Below, piece by piece: positions 18,695-27,604 of a DNA stretch of 62,424 nt. Numbering within the stretch: the stretch's first letter is position 1; each line of letters starts with the position of its first letter. Source of the stretch: an uncultured Paraglaciecola sp. (GTDB lineage Bacteria; Pseudomonadota; Gammaproteobacteria; Enterobacterales; Alteromonadaceae); assembly GCF_937123705.1 (NCBI RefSeq), contig NZ_CAKZKO010000134.1:1-62424 (forward strand). The letters run 5' to 3'. Both the position numbers and the translations under genes were made by a program. The notes below the pieces were generated by a model. That model had not been told where the DNA came from. It saw nothing but the letters and a program-made list of their open reading frames with translations, and ran no database searches.

Positions 18695-18985
18695 ATGACA
18701 AGTGATCTTTTATTTTCAGTACTTCCCCGTGAAGGTAAAGTGCCTATAGCGCACGATAGCCAAAAAGTTGCTCAGGTTGAAAAGCAAGAAAAGCTTAGGT
18801 CCTTGAGTGATGAAGAAAAAGAACTTAAAGGCGAGGAAAGAGACGCGAGAAAAAAACAACAACAGCAAAAAGAGAACGAGCAAGACTCTGAGCAAGAAGC
18901 TAATTCTGAACAAGTTAACCTAGACAATGACGAACTTGAAAAACAGCAACCCAAAGGGCCTAAACATTTGGATATTTATGTTTAG
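18695..18985 (+). CDS. small charged hypothetical protein
   Basis: A 96-residue protein I do not recognise. After a short ordered start (MTSDLLFSVLPREGKVPI) comes a highly charged, Glu/Lys/Gln-rich stretch of about 60 residues that would be a coiled coil or disordered. It ends in a compact KHLDIYV. AGGA about 11 bases before the ATG supports expression. There is no signal peptide. It lies alone between the divergent his operon promoter and a YciI-like gene on the same strand. Confidence 0.6.
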   Translation: MTSDLLFSVLPREGKVPIAHDSQKVAQVEKQEKLRSLSDEEKELKGEERDARKKQQQQKENEQDSEQEANSEQVNLDNDELEKQQPKGPKHLDIYV

Positions 18986-19057
18986 CATAAATAAACTTGA
19001 ACATTAGGTTAATGTAAACCGCTTGCAAGCTAGGCATCAAAATAAACAGGATACAAA

Positions 19058-19516
19058 ATGAAATATTTCGCAGCAATAACCTTATTAATCAGTTTGTTGG
19101 CGGGTGCTGAGGTTGAAAATAGCAATCCCAAGTTCGATCCTGAACTGGCAGCAAAATTAGGTGCCGATGATTACGGCATGAAGAGTTATGTGTTAGTGAT
19201 ACTTAAAAGTGGCAATAATTCCTCAAAAGACGAGAGTGCAAGAAAAAACGCATTTAGAGGTCACATGGAAAATATCAAACGTTTGGTTGCAATGGACAAG
19301 CTGATTGTTGCCGGACCGCTAGGTAAAAATGATAAATCCTATCGAGGCATTTTTATCTTAAATGTAGCCACGCTAGAGGCTGCTAAAGAAATGTTGCAAT
19401 CCGATCCTGCCATCACTGCGCAATATTTAGACGCTGAACTATACAACTGGTACGGTTCTGCCGCTCTACCTGAATATTTACCGGCGTCCGATAAAATATG
19501 GAAAGCGTCGCCATAA
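19058..19516 (+). CDS. YciI-like protein with signal peptide
   Basis: A 152-residue protein. The first 17 residues (MKYFAAITLLISLLAGA) look like a signal peptide. The rest is a YCII-related alpha/beta domain (YVLVILKSG ... HMENIKRLVAMDKLIVAGPL ... GIFILNVATLEAAKEML). YciI domains are usually small cytoplasmic dimers of the ferredoxin-like dimeric barrel class, so an exported form is notable. No catalytic function is assigned. An AGGA ribosome site lies about nine bases upstream. It converges with the next minus-strand gene. Confidence 0.75.
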   Translation: MKYFAAITLLISLLAGAEVENSNPKFDPELAAKLGADDYGMKSYVLVILKSGNNSSKDESARKNAFRGHMENIKRLVAMDKLIVAGPLGKNDKSYRGIFILNVATLEAAKEMLQSDPAITAQYLDAELYNWYGSAALPEYLPASDKIWKASP

Positions 19517-19527
19517 GACATAATTTG

Positions 19528-20880
19528 CTATGAATTGATTGAGTAATTTTTTATCCAGGCAATTATTGTGGGATAGAGATCTACAATTTTTTGGGAAGAT
19601 GTTTTAAGGCGGTATTGGCGAGTAAGCTCTTGGTTAAAAGCTTTAAATTGATGAAACCCTTTACGGGTCACCATAAACTGCTGAATGTATCTTTGAATAA
19701 ACAAGTAGTCTTTTGAGGGGTAATTTTCCAAGGCATATAAAGAAAACAGTGACCAAGTCATATATTCATTAAATACTAAGTAGGGTTTGTTATAACTACC
19801 TCCTTTATACCAAAGTGATAAATCTGTAAAAGCGGCATTGATCTCGTCAATATATTTGTCTGAAGTCGGATTGACATAAGCATGATCAATTTCAGTGAAA
19901 AATGAGCGAGTAAACTTAATAAATTGAATGGGTAAAGGATCGAGGGTATTTTCATAACGATTCGGCGCGCTGATAAACAAAATGGATTCATCAAAGCCGT
20001 TATTAGAAAACTGTCGAGCACTATTGTTTCCGGGACCTAATGGTGAAAAGAAAACTTTAAGGCTATGGTATTTTGTAGGGAAGTGAGATTCTAACCAGCG
20101 CCAAATATATTCTGGTTGAGCCCCTAGGCGGAAAGTTTCGCTCAATTTTGCGTAATAACTAGTCTGTAGTTTATAAAATGTTTTGAAATCACTTTTATTT
20201 GCGAAGTCCTCTAACAAGGAAATGTTGCTGTTAATATTATCCTTTGCTCGAAAGCCATGGTATTCATGAGATCTTTGTATTTTGTCGCCGTTGAATACAT
20301 ATGCTGGGCCATTTTCAACGAATGAATAGTAATTGAGATCATCGCGTATTGTAAATATGTCATGGTCTTTAAAGGGCGCAAACCACTGCAACATGTCCTC
20401 GTAATATTCTCCTTTAGAATGCATCTTAAACTGGGTGTCATAAAATTTATCCGACAAAGCCAAAATGATGTTACTAAGCTCGTAAACTTCAGGTATTTCA
20501 ATGCTGACCTTGCCTTTATGCCTTTGCATATATTTTTGACTGTAGTGGGCAGGGTTAGTTTGAATATTGAAGGAAATGGTTTTGACTTGTTGTTGAAATT
20601 TTAAATGTAAGTGTGCGGTTTCGTTGTCATGACTAACTATAGGTAAGCTTGTATGGTCATATTTAATTTCTACACTCGGCGTGGCTGACCAAAAAGTTAA
20701 ATCAATCACTCTATTTTCGGGCAAAGAATTAAAATTTAAGTTTTCATTAAAAAAGTCATAGGTGAGCAGCGAAAAGTCAGCAGTCTTCAATGAAAGGTAA
20801 TAGTCCTTAGCTTGTGTTACGCCACAACAGCAAAGGGTTAAAATTATAAATAGATATTTCAACACTAACTTATCCTTCAA
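19528..20880 (-). CDS. DUF4932-like exported protein with degenerate metallopeptidase motif
   Basis: A 450-residue protein with a signal peptide (hydrophobic LKYLFIILTLCCCGVTQA). The C-terminal half contains FFTEIDHAYVNP at about residues 327-338 and FNEYMTWSL, with Glu372. This resembles the DUF4932 family, in which a gluzincin-type HExxH helix is followed by HSYVNP. Here the first zinc His is replaced by Thr (T329-E330-x-x-H333), so zinc catalysis would be lost or altered. It is the last of four closely spaced minus-strand genes (MBL hydrolase, patatin, CPBP protease, this gene). Family assignment is by motif only. Confidence 0.6.
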   Translation of the reverse strand: MKDKLVLKYLFIILTLCCCGVTQAKDYYLSLKTADFSLLTYDFFNENLNFNSLPENRVIDLTFWSATPSVEIKYDHTSLPIVSHDNETAHLHLKFQQQVKTISFNIQTNPAHYSQKYMQRHKGKVSIEIPEVYELSNIILALSDKFYDTQFKMHSKGEYYEDMLQWFAPFKDHDIFTIRDDLNYYSFVENGPAYVFNGDKIQRSHEYHGFRAKDNINSNISLLEDFANKSDFKTFYKLQTSYYAKLSETFRLGAQPEYIWRWLESHFPTKYHSLKVFFSPLGPGNNSARQFSNNGFDESILFISAPNRYENTLDPLPIQFIKFTRSFFTEIDHAYVNPTSDKYIDEINAAFTDLSLWYKGGSYNKPYLVFNEYMTWSLFSLYALENYPSKDYLFIQRYIQQFMVTRKGFHQFKAFNQELTRQYRLKTSSQKIVDLYPTIIAWIKNYSINS

Positions 20881-20914
20881 ACTATATTGCTGGTGATAGT
20901 TTCTTTTTTAGAAT

Positions 20915-21688
20915 TTAGCTAATCGCAATGCCAAACATCATGGTTAGATGGGCAACTATGTGAGCTGCTATGGCACATTCCAATCCCCGTTTCCAATATA
21001 AATATCCAGCGATGAAGCCAAAAATGGCATTGGCCAAAACAATATAACAGATTAAAAGTAGACTTATTTGCGGTGACAATGCAAAAGCGATAGGCAGGTG
21101 GCCCGCCCCAAATAACAGGGCAGAGAGGGCAATTGCCAAGATATAGTTATGGGCTTTTATTACTTCGCCTTGGGTTTGCGTTACGCGATAGATTATCCAC
21201 ACCAAAGTAGACATTAAGCCCCAACGGATCAGTAATTCTTCGGTGATCCCGCCGTATAATATTTTTGTATACCAAGGTAAGGCTAGCTTTTCGCCGGCCA
21301 CAATAAACTCTGCAGGAAGATAGGAGTAACTTGCGAAAGATATGATTAATAAAAGGGCTCCACCCAACACACCACCTAATAAAGCTGGCACTATTTGTGG
21401 TCTTAGTTCTTTAAACATAGCTGTAGAATTTGTCATGGCTAGAATAACCGGCGACTTTAGTCCTACTTTTTCTGAAAATACTTTGCCCAACACAATCATT
21501 AATAACAGAAACAGCGATGATTGTAATACTGAAATAAGCTGGAGTATTTCAATGGGAAAAGGAGGAGGTTCAGGTTGCAATGCCATTAACTTTGGGATCA
21601 CCGGCAGCATGGATATCACACCAAGCAAGCCAAGTGAAAAAAGTATTGTTGTAGGTTGGGGTTGTTTAAACATAGTTACCCGTTTCAT
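20915..21688 (-). CDS. CPBP family intramembrane metalloprotease
   Basis: A 257-residue polytopic membrane protein with about seven hydrophobic segments. It contains the CPBP (Abi/CAAX protease) motifs: EELLIRWG with Glu150/151, FGAGHLP with His197, and a last-helix histidine region (AAHIVAHLTMM). Members are intramembrane proteases acting on prenylated or peptide substrates, often in bacteriocin self-immunity. The substrate here is unknown. It starts five bases after the patatin gene ends, so the two are almost certainly co-translated. Confidence 0.88.
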   Translation of the reverse strand: MKRVTMFKQPQPTTILFSLGLLGVISMLPVIPKLMALQPEPPPFPIEILQLISVLQSSLFLLLMIVLGKVFSEKVGLKSPVILAMTNSTAMFKELRPQIVPALLGGVLGGALLLIISFASYSYLPAEFIVAGEKLALPWYTKILYGGITEELLIRWGLMSTLVWIIYRVTQTQGEVIKAHNYILAIALSALLFGAGHLPIAFALSPQISLLLICYIVLANAIFGFIAGYLYWKRGLECAIAAHIVAHLTMMFGIAIS

Positions 21689-21693
21689 TTTTG

Positions 21694-22824
21694 TTAAATA
21701 GACAAAAAACTTCTTAATTCGTCTTGTCTTGCCAGCCCATCTTGCATACCTAAAGCAATTAACTCACGGCAAAATTCTTTCTCAAATAACAAGTAACTTA
21801 ATAGGCTGGAGTCGGCTTTATCGTGCAGCCCCATCATGCGTAGTAAAATCTTAATCCCTGAGGGCATACGATGAAAATGACTTGCCGCCATATCGTTAAA
21901 GTTAATACTAGGATTAATCACTAAGGTGTCTATGGTTTTGAGCTTAGTTTGTTGTCGTTGTTGGTGCGTCATGTGGGCGATGGTTTGGTTTATCCGTGTG
22001 AGACGTTCGAGATCAGATTTAAGGGTATCGGCAAAAATGGTATCGAGCAAATGCCCTGCTATTGCGATACTACTGGGATATTTACTCATATCTACAAATC
22101 GCGAGATTTTTTCTGGTTGTTCGACCCCTATAACTAGTATTTTTTCTGCACCCAAATGGATCGCAGGGCTAAGAGGTGATAATTGATGCACCGAACCGTC
22201 TCCCAAAAACTCACCTAACATTTTTACTGGCGGAAACAACATAGGGATAGCCGAAGAGGCAATCAAATGTTCGGAGTTTAGAGTACAAGGTATGCCACGT
22301 CTTTGTTCTCGTTGCCAGGCAGTTAACTCACTATGGCCTTGGTAAAAGCTGATGGAATCGTGGCTAGAGTAACTCGACGCATTCACACATATTGCGCGCA
22401 ACTGACCCATTGAAATGTTTCTATCGATACGATGAAAATCCAAGCTACTTCTTATGAGGCGGCGCAGAGGTTGATTGTTCAATAAGCTCGACGGGTGCTT
22501 TTGACTTTGCTCGGATTGAAAGCTAGTTAAAAAATTACCTGCTAGATGTTTAAACACATCTCTAATGCCACTGTCGTAGACTTGGCGAGTGTGAAAGTTT
22601 TTCCAAACCCATTCTAATTTTCTAAGGCCAAGATGGTAACAAGAAGCATAACAAGCTAAACCTGTAGCATTGATAGCACCTGCAGAGTTGCCACACACTA
22701 TAGGAAAAGGTAAGCCTTGGTTGCGGGGTAAAAAAGTGGCTATGGCTTTCAGTACACCCAATTGATAGGCGGCTCTGGCACCACCACCAGATAATAACAA
22801 GGCATATTGATTTCGCTCTGACAA
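21694..22824 (-). CDS. patatin-like phospholipase
   Basis: A 376-residue serine lipid acyl hydrolase. It has the oxyanion loop LLLSGGGARAAYQLGVL, the nucleophile elbow GNSAG with Ser47, and the catalytic Asp in LGDGSVHQL (Asp209), forming the patatin Ser-Asp dyad. No signal peptide is present; the C-terminal region is helical and unassigned. It lies 12 bases after the MBL hydrolase gene and 5 bases before the CPBP protease gene. Substrates are probably phospholipids, but this is inferred from the family. Confidence 0.92.
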   Translation of the reverse strand: MSERNQYALLLSGGGARAAYQLGVLKAIATFLPRNQGLPFPIVCGNSAGAINATGLACYASCYHLGLRKLEWVWKNFHTRQVYDSGIRDVFKHLAGNFLTSFQSEQSQKHPSSLLNNQPLRRLIRSSLDFHRIDRNISMGQLRAICVNASSYSSHDSISFYQGHSELTAWQREQRRGIPCTLNSEHLIASSAIPMLFPPVKMLGEFLGDGSVHQLSPLSPAIHLGAEKILVIGVEQPEKISRFVDMSKYPSSIAIAGHLLDTIFADTLKSDLERLTRINQTIAHMTHQQRQQTKLKTIDTLVINPSINFNDMAASHFHRMPSGIKILLRMMGLHDKADSSLLSYLLFEKEFCRELIALGMQDGLARQDELRSFLSI

Positions 22825-22836
22825 AAAGCATGCTCC

Positions 22837-23676
22837 TTATAATGTAAGCGATAACCCTTCGGCGGCAGCAAAAAGTACCAGATCTGCGCCACCAATTTCG
22901 ATGATCTCTTGGCAGTGATGCTCGATCTCGGCAATATCGTCGTCGGTTCGAATATGGTCGTGGCTATACAAAGCCATGCGTTTTGCGCGACTGCCCATGG
23001 CGAGTTTTACCGCTTCTTCTGCGACCGAGTGCCCCCAGCCTGATTTAGCAGGCATGTCAGATATCATGTATTGGGCGTCATGGATAATGAGGTCGGCATC
23101 GCGGCTAAATTCCACCCATTCCAAAAAGTCAGTATTTTTTTTGTAGGGTGGATATAGCTCGTTGTCGGTGATATAGGCGACTTTTTTACCGTCTGCCTCT
23201 ATACAAAAGGAACTGCCACTACCGGGGTGATTCATGGCTAGGCGGCTAATTTTAGCTGAGCCTATGTGCCACTCTTTAACTGTCTTTGGCTGCGGGGTAA
23301 TCTGGATGTTAGACGGTAATGTTTTGTAATCAACGGGAAAGTAACTGCCACTCATTTGTTCGAGAATGGCATGGTCAGCGTCGAAGGTAATCTGACCAGG
23401 GGTGATAAATATATTACGTTTGGGTTGATAGATGGGTGCAAAAAAAGGAAATCCCTGAATATGATCCCAATGATTATGGGTCAGTAATAAATGAATATCA
23501 TTGGATTGTTTAATGAGCTTTTGACCGAGGTTTTTGATCCCCGTACCGGCATCCAAAATGATATCGGTACCATCGTCTAAACACACGTGCACGCAGGCTG
23601 TATTACCGCCGTATTTAATAAACTCAGGGCCGGGAGAGGGGCAGGAGCCACGTACCCCATAAAAGGTCACTTGCAT
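22837..23676 (-). CDS. MBL-fold metallo-hydrolase
   Basis: A 279-residue metallo-beta-lactamase-fold hydrolase with THNHWDHIQG (His67, His69, Asp71, His72). The other metal ligands are His in AMNHPGSGS, Asp in IIHDAQY and His in YSHDH. The N terminus VTFYGVRGSCPSPGPEFIKYGGNT is typical of a subgroup near phosphodiesterase/RNase Z-like proteins that is often linked to cyclic-nucleotide signalling. It is the first gene of a minus-strand group with patatin and a CPBP protease. The real substrate is unknown. Confidence 0.88.
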   Translation of the reverse strand: MQVTFYGVRGSCPSPGPEFIKYGGNTACVHVCLDDGTDIILDAGTGIKNLGQKLIKQSNDIHLLLTHNHWDHIQGFPFFAPIYQPKRNIFITPGQITFDADHAILEQMSGSYFPVDYKTLPSNIQITPQPKTVKEWHIGSAKISRLAMNHPGSGSSFCIEADGKKVAYITDNELYPPYKKNTDFLEWVEFSRDADLIIHDAQYMISDMPAKSGWGHSVAEEAVKLAMGSRAKRMALYSHDHIRTDDDIAEIEHHCQEIIEIGGADLVLFAAAEGLSLTL

Positions 23677-23745
23677 TTAAGATCTCATTAATAAGCTGGT
23701 TACTTCCATGGATCTAAACAATATCACTAAAGATGAATTGAATTA

Positions 23746-23773
23746 AGTATAAACTTATGGGGTATGTATGCAA
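23746..23773 (-). promoter_or_regulatory. putative promoter of the MBL-patatin-CPBP group
   Basis: On the minus strand TTGCAT and TATACT are separated by 16 bases, about 70 bases before the MBL hydrolase start and downstream of the proS terminator. The -10 matches consensus at five of six positions. Confidence 0.4.
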
Positions 23774-23799
23774 TAGTATAACAACTTGTTTTTTATAAT

Positions 23800-23825
23800 A
23801 AAAAAGCGCCAAGAGGCGCTTTTTT
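23800..23825 (-). terminator. terminator after proS
   Basis: GCGCC-AAGA-GGCGC is flanked by six A and six T, giving a bidirectional-looking hairpin 30 bases downstream of the proS stop codon. Confidence 0.88.
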
Positions 23826-23854
23826 AATGTACGTCATAAAAGTTGTGGGCTGGT

Positions 23855-25570
23855 TTATAAGTTAGCTACAAAGTCTGTCACTTGATCAATTTCAAGTAAT
23901 TGTTTTTCACCGGTGCGGCGATTTTTAACTTCTACTTTATTTTCATCTAAATTACGTTCACCAATAACAATAGTGTAGGGGATCCCTACTAGTTCCATAT
24001 CGTTGAACATTACGCCGGGACGCTCTTTTCTATCATCAAACAACACTTCTACTCCAGCTGCTTGGAGCTTCGCGTACATAGGCTCTGCAACCTCTTTAAC
24101 GCGATGAGATTTATGCATATTCATGGGTACCAAAGCCACTTTAAAAGGTGCGATAGCGTCTGGCCAGATGATCCCGTATTTGTCATGGTTTTGCTCAATT
24201 GCAGCCGCCACAATACGTGATACACCTATGCCGTAACATCCCATGCTAAGGGTTTTGTTTTTACCGTTTTCATCTAATACGCCACAATTCATGGCTTCTG
24301 AGTATTTTTCACCGAGTTGGAATATGTGCCCTACTTCGATGCCGCGTTTTATTTCTAAGTTGCCGTTACCGTCTGGTGAAGCATCTCCGGCAACCACATT
24401 GCGAATGTCTGCGACTGTATGCTCAGCTGCATCTCTTGCCCAATTCACGCCAGTGTAATGAAAGTCTGTTTCGTTAGCACCACACACAAAGTCGGCTAAA
24501 TGAGCGGCGCTGTTGTCAACTATAACTGGGATAGTCATGGCAACTGGTCCAAGTGAGCCAATAGTGCAGTTTAGCGTGTCTTGTATTTGTTGTTCATTTG
24601 CCATAGTTAGAGGGGCAAACACCCCTGTCAATTTTTCTGCTTTGACTTCGTTTAGCTGGTGGTCGCCACGCAGTACCAGTGCAATTAACCCTTGCTTACC
24701 TGTTTTGTCAGGTTCAGCCAATACAATTAGGGTTTTAACCGATTGCTGTGGGGGAATAGTTAAAAACTCGGCTACCGCCTCTATGGTCTTTTGCCCGGGA
24801 GTGGCAACTTTCTCTAAATTTTGTGTCCCTTGCGGGCAATCACCACTCGGTGCTAAGGCGGATGCTTTTTCGATATTGGCTGCGTAATCGGAGCCATTGC
24901 TAAAGGCAATGTCATCTTCGCCAGACTCCGCTAACACGTGGAACTCGTGCGAGGCACTGCCACCAATCGAACCATTATCGGCAATAACGGGGCGATAATC
25001 TAACCCTATACGTTCAAAAATATTACAGTAGGCTTGAAACATAGTTTGATAGGTGGTTTCTAAGCTGCTTTGATCTAAATGAAATGAATAGGCGTCTTTC
25101 ATTGTGAATTCGCGGCTACGCATAATGCCAAATCTAGGACGAATTTCGTCTCTGAATTTGGTTTGGACTTGATACAGATTTAAAGGCAGTTGTTTATAGC
25201 TACTGACTTCGTTTTTAACCAGCGACGTGATCACTTCTTCGTGAGTCGGCCCCAATACAAAGTCACGAGCATGCCTGTCCTTAATTCGTAATAATTCAGG
25301 GCCGTATTCTTCCCAGCGGTTTGATTCTTGCCATAAATCAGCAGGTTGGACTACAGGCATCAAAATTTCAATTGAGCCAGCTTTATTCATTTCGTCGCGC
25401 ACTATATCGGCCACTTTATTCAGCACTCGTAAACCAGACGGCAACCAAGTATATAAACCTGAAGCTAGTTTTCTGATCATACCGGCACGCAGCATTAACT
25501 GGTGGCTAATAACTTCAGCATCGGCTGGGGTTTCTTTTTGTGTGGATAACAAATATTGACTAGTGCGCAT
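23855..25570 (-). CDS. proS: prolyl-tRNA synthetase
   Basis: A 571-residue class II aminoacyl-tRNA synthetase of the bacterial type that charges tRNA-Pro. Class II motifs are visible: motif 1 near [20 protein letters not shown], motif 2 [23 protein letters not shown], and motif 3 [17 protein letters not shown]. The insertion of about 180 residues between motifs 2 and 3 is the YbaK-like editing domain that removes mischarged alanine. The C-terminal anticodon-binding domain contains [21 protein letters not shown]. Length matches E. coli ProS. Confidence 0.98.
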   Translation of the reverse strand: MRTSQYLLSTQKETPADAEVISHQLMLRAGMIRKLASGLYTWLPSGLRVLNKVADIVRDEMNKAGSIEILMPVVQPADLWQESNRWEEYGPELLRIKDRHARDFVLGPTHEEVITSLVKNEVSSYKQLPLNLYQVQTKFRDEIRPRFGIMRSREFTMKDAYSFHLDQSSLETTYQTMFQAYCNIFERIGLDYRPVIADNGSIGGSASHEFHVLAESGEDDIAFSNGSDYAANIEKASALAPSGDCPQGTQNLEKVATPGQKTIEAVAEFLTIPPQQSVKTLIVLAEPDKTGKQGLIALVLRGDHQLNEVKAEKLTGVFAPLTMANEQQIQDTLNCTIGSLGPVAMTIPVIVDNSAAHLADFVCGANETDFHYTGVNWARDAAEHTVADIRNVVAGDASPDGNGNLEIKRGIEVGHIFQLGEKYSEAMNCGVLDENGKNKTLSMGCYGIGVSRIVAAAIEQNHDKYGIIWPDAIAPFKVALVPMNMHKSHRVKEVAEPMYAKLQAAGVEVLFDDRKERPGVMFNDMELVGIPYTIVIGERNLDENKVEVKNRRTGEKQLLEIDQVTDFVANL

Positions 25571-25659
25571 GAAGAATAAAATCTCTGGGTTTGAAGTAAA
25601 AATCGGCGCTTATTCTAACAGCTATATTGGCTAAAGCTAGGATGGAATATGGGATAGCG

Positions 25660-26361
25660 TTAATTTTTTTGGATGGCGATGACCACATTTTGTTGCTGAA
25701 TAACTTGCCATTGAATATTGAGGTCGTACAAGCCCATACCGTAGGTTTTATCTGGCTGCGAATTGTGGTGATAAGCGGGGCGGGGATCTTGACTCAGTAC
25801 TTCGCGAATAAGCGTGCCTAATGTGGGGTAGCTGTGCTCAAGTTGTTGTAATTGTTCGGTGGCTTGTTTATTAAAAGTTACTTCCATTAGATCTGGACTA
25901 TCTTGTGCAATTCCGCCTTGAGCATGTGTAATGCTATCTGCGTAGGGTATATAAGGTTTAATGTCTATGATGGGGGTTCCATCTAATAAATCCATACCTT
26001 TAACCGTTAGAGTCACCTGATTACCTAGAGTGCATAGAGATTTAAATTCCACCACAGACATACCCAAACTGTTGGGCCTAAAAGTGCTACGAGTGGCAAA
26101 TACTCCGAGTTTTTGATTGCCGCCCAAACGAGGGGGACGAACTAGAGGGGAGTGGCCTTTATCGGCAGTGTGGTGAAAACGAAATAACAACCAAAGATGA
26201 CTAAATTGCTCTATGCCGCGCAAATAGTTAGGATCATTAAACTCCTCAAAAAAAGTGACTTTTCCTACTGCACTTTTAACTAAACCCGGCTGGCGAGGAA
26301 TGGCAAATTTTTCTTTATAAGGCGTACAAATTTTTCCAATTGGCTGAATATTGATGGTCAT
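25660..26361 (-). CDS. trmO: tRNA (t6A37) N6-methyltransferase TrmO
   Basis: A 233-residue protein of the TsaA/TrmO family, which methylates N6-threonylcarbamoyladenosine at position 37 of tRNA-Thr using SAM. The N-terminal beta-barrel contains IGKICTPYKEKFAIPRQPG, FSHLWLLFRFH, GVFATRSTFRPNSLGMSVV and DLLDGTPIIDIKPYIPYAD, all characteristic. A C-terminal extension ends with DPRPAYH and YGMGLYDLNI. Divergent from serB across about 150 bases. Confidence 0.93.
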   Translation of the reverse strand: MTINIQPIGKICTPYKEKFAIPRQPGLVKSAVGKVTFFEEFNDPNYLRGIEQFSHLWLLFRFHHTADKGHSPLVRPPRLGGNQKLGVFATRSTFRPNSLGMSVVEFKSLCTLGNQVTLTVKGMDLLDGTPIIDIKPYIPYADSITHAQGGIAQDSPDLMEVTFNKQATEQLQQLEHSYPTLGTLIREVLSQDPRPAYHHNSQPDKTYGMGLYDLNIQWQVIQQQNVVIAIQKN

Positions 26362-26513
26362 AAACCTGAGTTCGTTGAGGTTGCAGAGGGTGTATTGCTA
26401 TATGGTTGCCTAAACTCATGGCTTATTCAATGAAAACTATAAGGGCCTATTGGTATTCTGATAAGTCATTGGATACCATGACTTTATATTTGACCAAATA
26501 AAGTTGCTTAAGT

Positions 26514-27572
26514 GTGTTTGAATTAAAAATTACTGATAAAAATTTGTTGTCCCATTGGTATTTACATGATTTGGTGGCTCAGCAAAATCTAAAAGACTTT
26601 CGCTTGATTGACAGCATATTGTATAGCCCTAGCACTTTTGCAGACGCTCGGACTTCTAACTCGAAAATAAATGCACCAAAGGAGCATCTGCATAAGTTAG
26701 TCATTTTTACTGAAGCACTGCATCTACAACAATTAACCCAAGTGACAGATTCGTTAGCTGGGTATGTAGATTTAGCCTTTTATCGCGTTATTACAGTTGC
26801 TGGTGTTCAGGGATTCGCCATTTGTGCTTATGTGAGTCTGAAAACCCAAGATAACCTCAATCAGCAGTTAGAAAATACCGCTGAGCTTTTTAGTGTTGAG
26901 TTATGTTTATGTGATTCTGTCCCCACTTTAGCTCAACCTGGTTTGTTATTGATGGATATGGACAGCACGGTAATTGCCGTTGAATGTATTGATGAAATTG
27001 CCTCGTTGGCGGGTGTTGGTGAACAAGTGTCGGCCGTAACTGCACAAGCCATGCAAGGAAAGTTAGACTTTGCACAAAGCCTACGCACTCGCGTTGCCTG
27101 TTTAGAATACGCAGATGAATCCATTTTGCAGCAAGTGCGTGATGCCTTGCCTTTAATGCCCGGCGTGGCCAACTTAATTAGGATATTAAAAACCTACCAT
27201 TGGAAAATCGCGATTGCGTCGGGTGGCTTTAGCTATTTTGCCGATTATCTTAAAGGCAGGCTCAACCTCGATAGCGCTGTGGCGAACGATTTACAAATAA
27301 TCAATGCAAAGCTCACAGGTAAAGTCAAAGGCGATATCGTTGATGCCCAAGTTAAAGCACAAACCCTTAAAAACCTCGCCGAAAAGTGGTCTATAGCGCC
27401 AAGTCAAACTATCGCTATGGGAGATGGTGCCAATGATTTGCTGATGATGAATGCCGCTGCCTTAGGAGTCGCTTTACACGCTAAACCTATAGTGCGGCAA
27501 CAAGCAGATATGGCTATTCGCCGCTCAGGGTTAGATTCACTACTGTGGGTATTAGCTGCAGCCCAAAGGTAG
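26514..27572 (+). CDS. serB: phosphoserine phosphatase
   Basis: A 352-residue HAD-superfamily enzyme that makes L-serine from phosphoserine. The HAD motif I is LLMDMDSTVIAVECIDEIA (Asp148, Asp150). Motif II is in IASGGFSYFADYLKGRL, and motif III/IV is in AMGDGANDLLMMNAA. The N-terminal 140 residues form the extra domain seen in proteobacterial SerB. It starts with GTG and has no strong Shine-Dalgarno sequence. Its partner glyA, also in one-carbon/serine metabolism, is 7.5 kb downstream. Confidence 0.95.
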   Translation: MFELKITDKNLLSHWYLHDLVAQQNLKDFRLIDSILYSPSTFADARTSNSKINAPKEHLHKLVIFTEALHLQQLTQVTDSLAGYVDLAFYRVITVAGVQGFAICAYVSLKTQDNLNQQLENTAELFSVELCLCDSVPTLAQPGLLLMDMDSTVIAVECIDEIASLAGVGEQVSAVTAQAMQGKLDFAQSLRTRVACLEYADESILQQVRDALPLMPGVANLIRILKTYHWKIAIASGGFSYFADYLKGRLNLDSAVANDLQIINAKLTGKVKGDIVDAQVKAQTLKNLAEKWSIAPSQTIAMGDGANDLLMMNAAALGVALHAKPIVRQQADMAIRRSGLDSLLWVLAAAQR

Positions 27573-27604
27573 TTTGCCTACAGCTTTGAAGATAGCACTA
27601 AATA

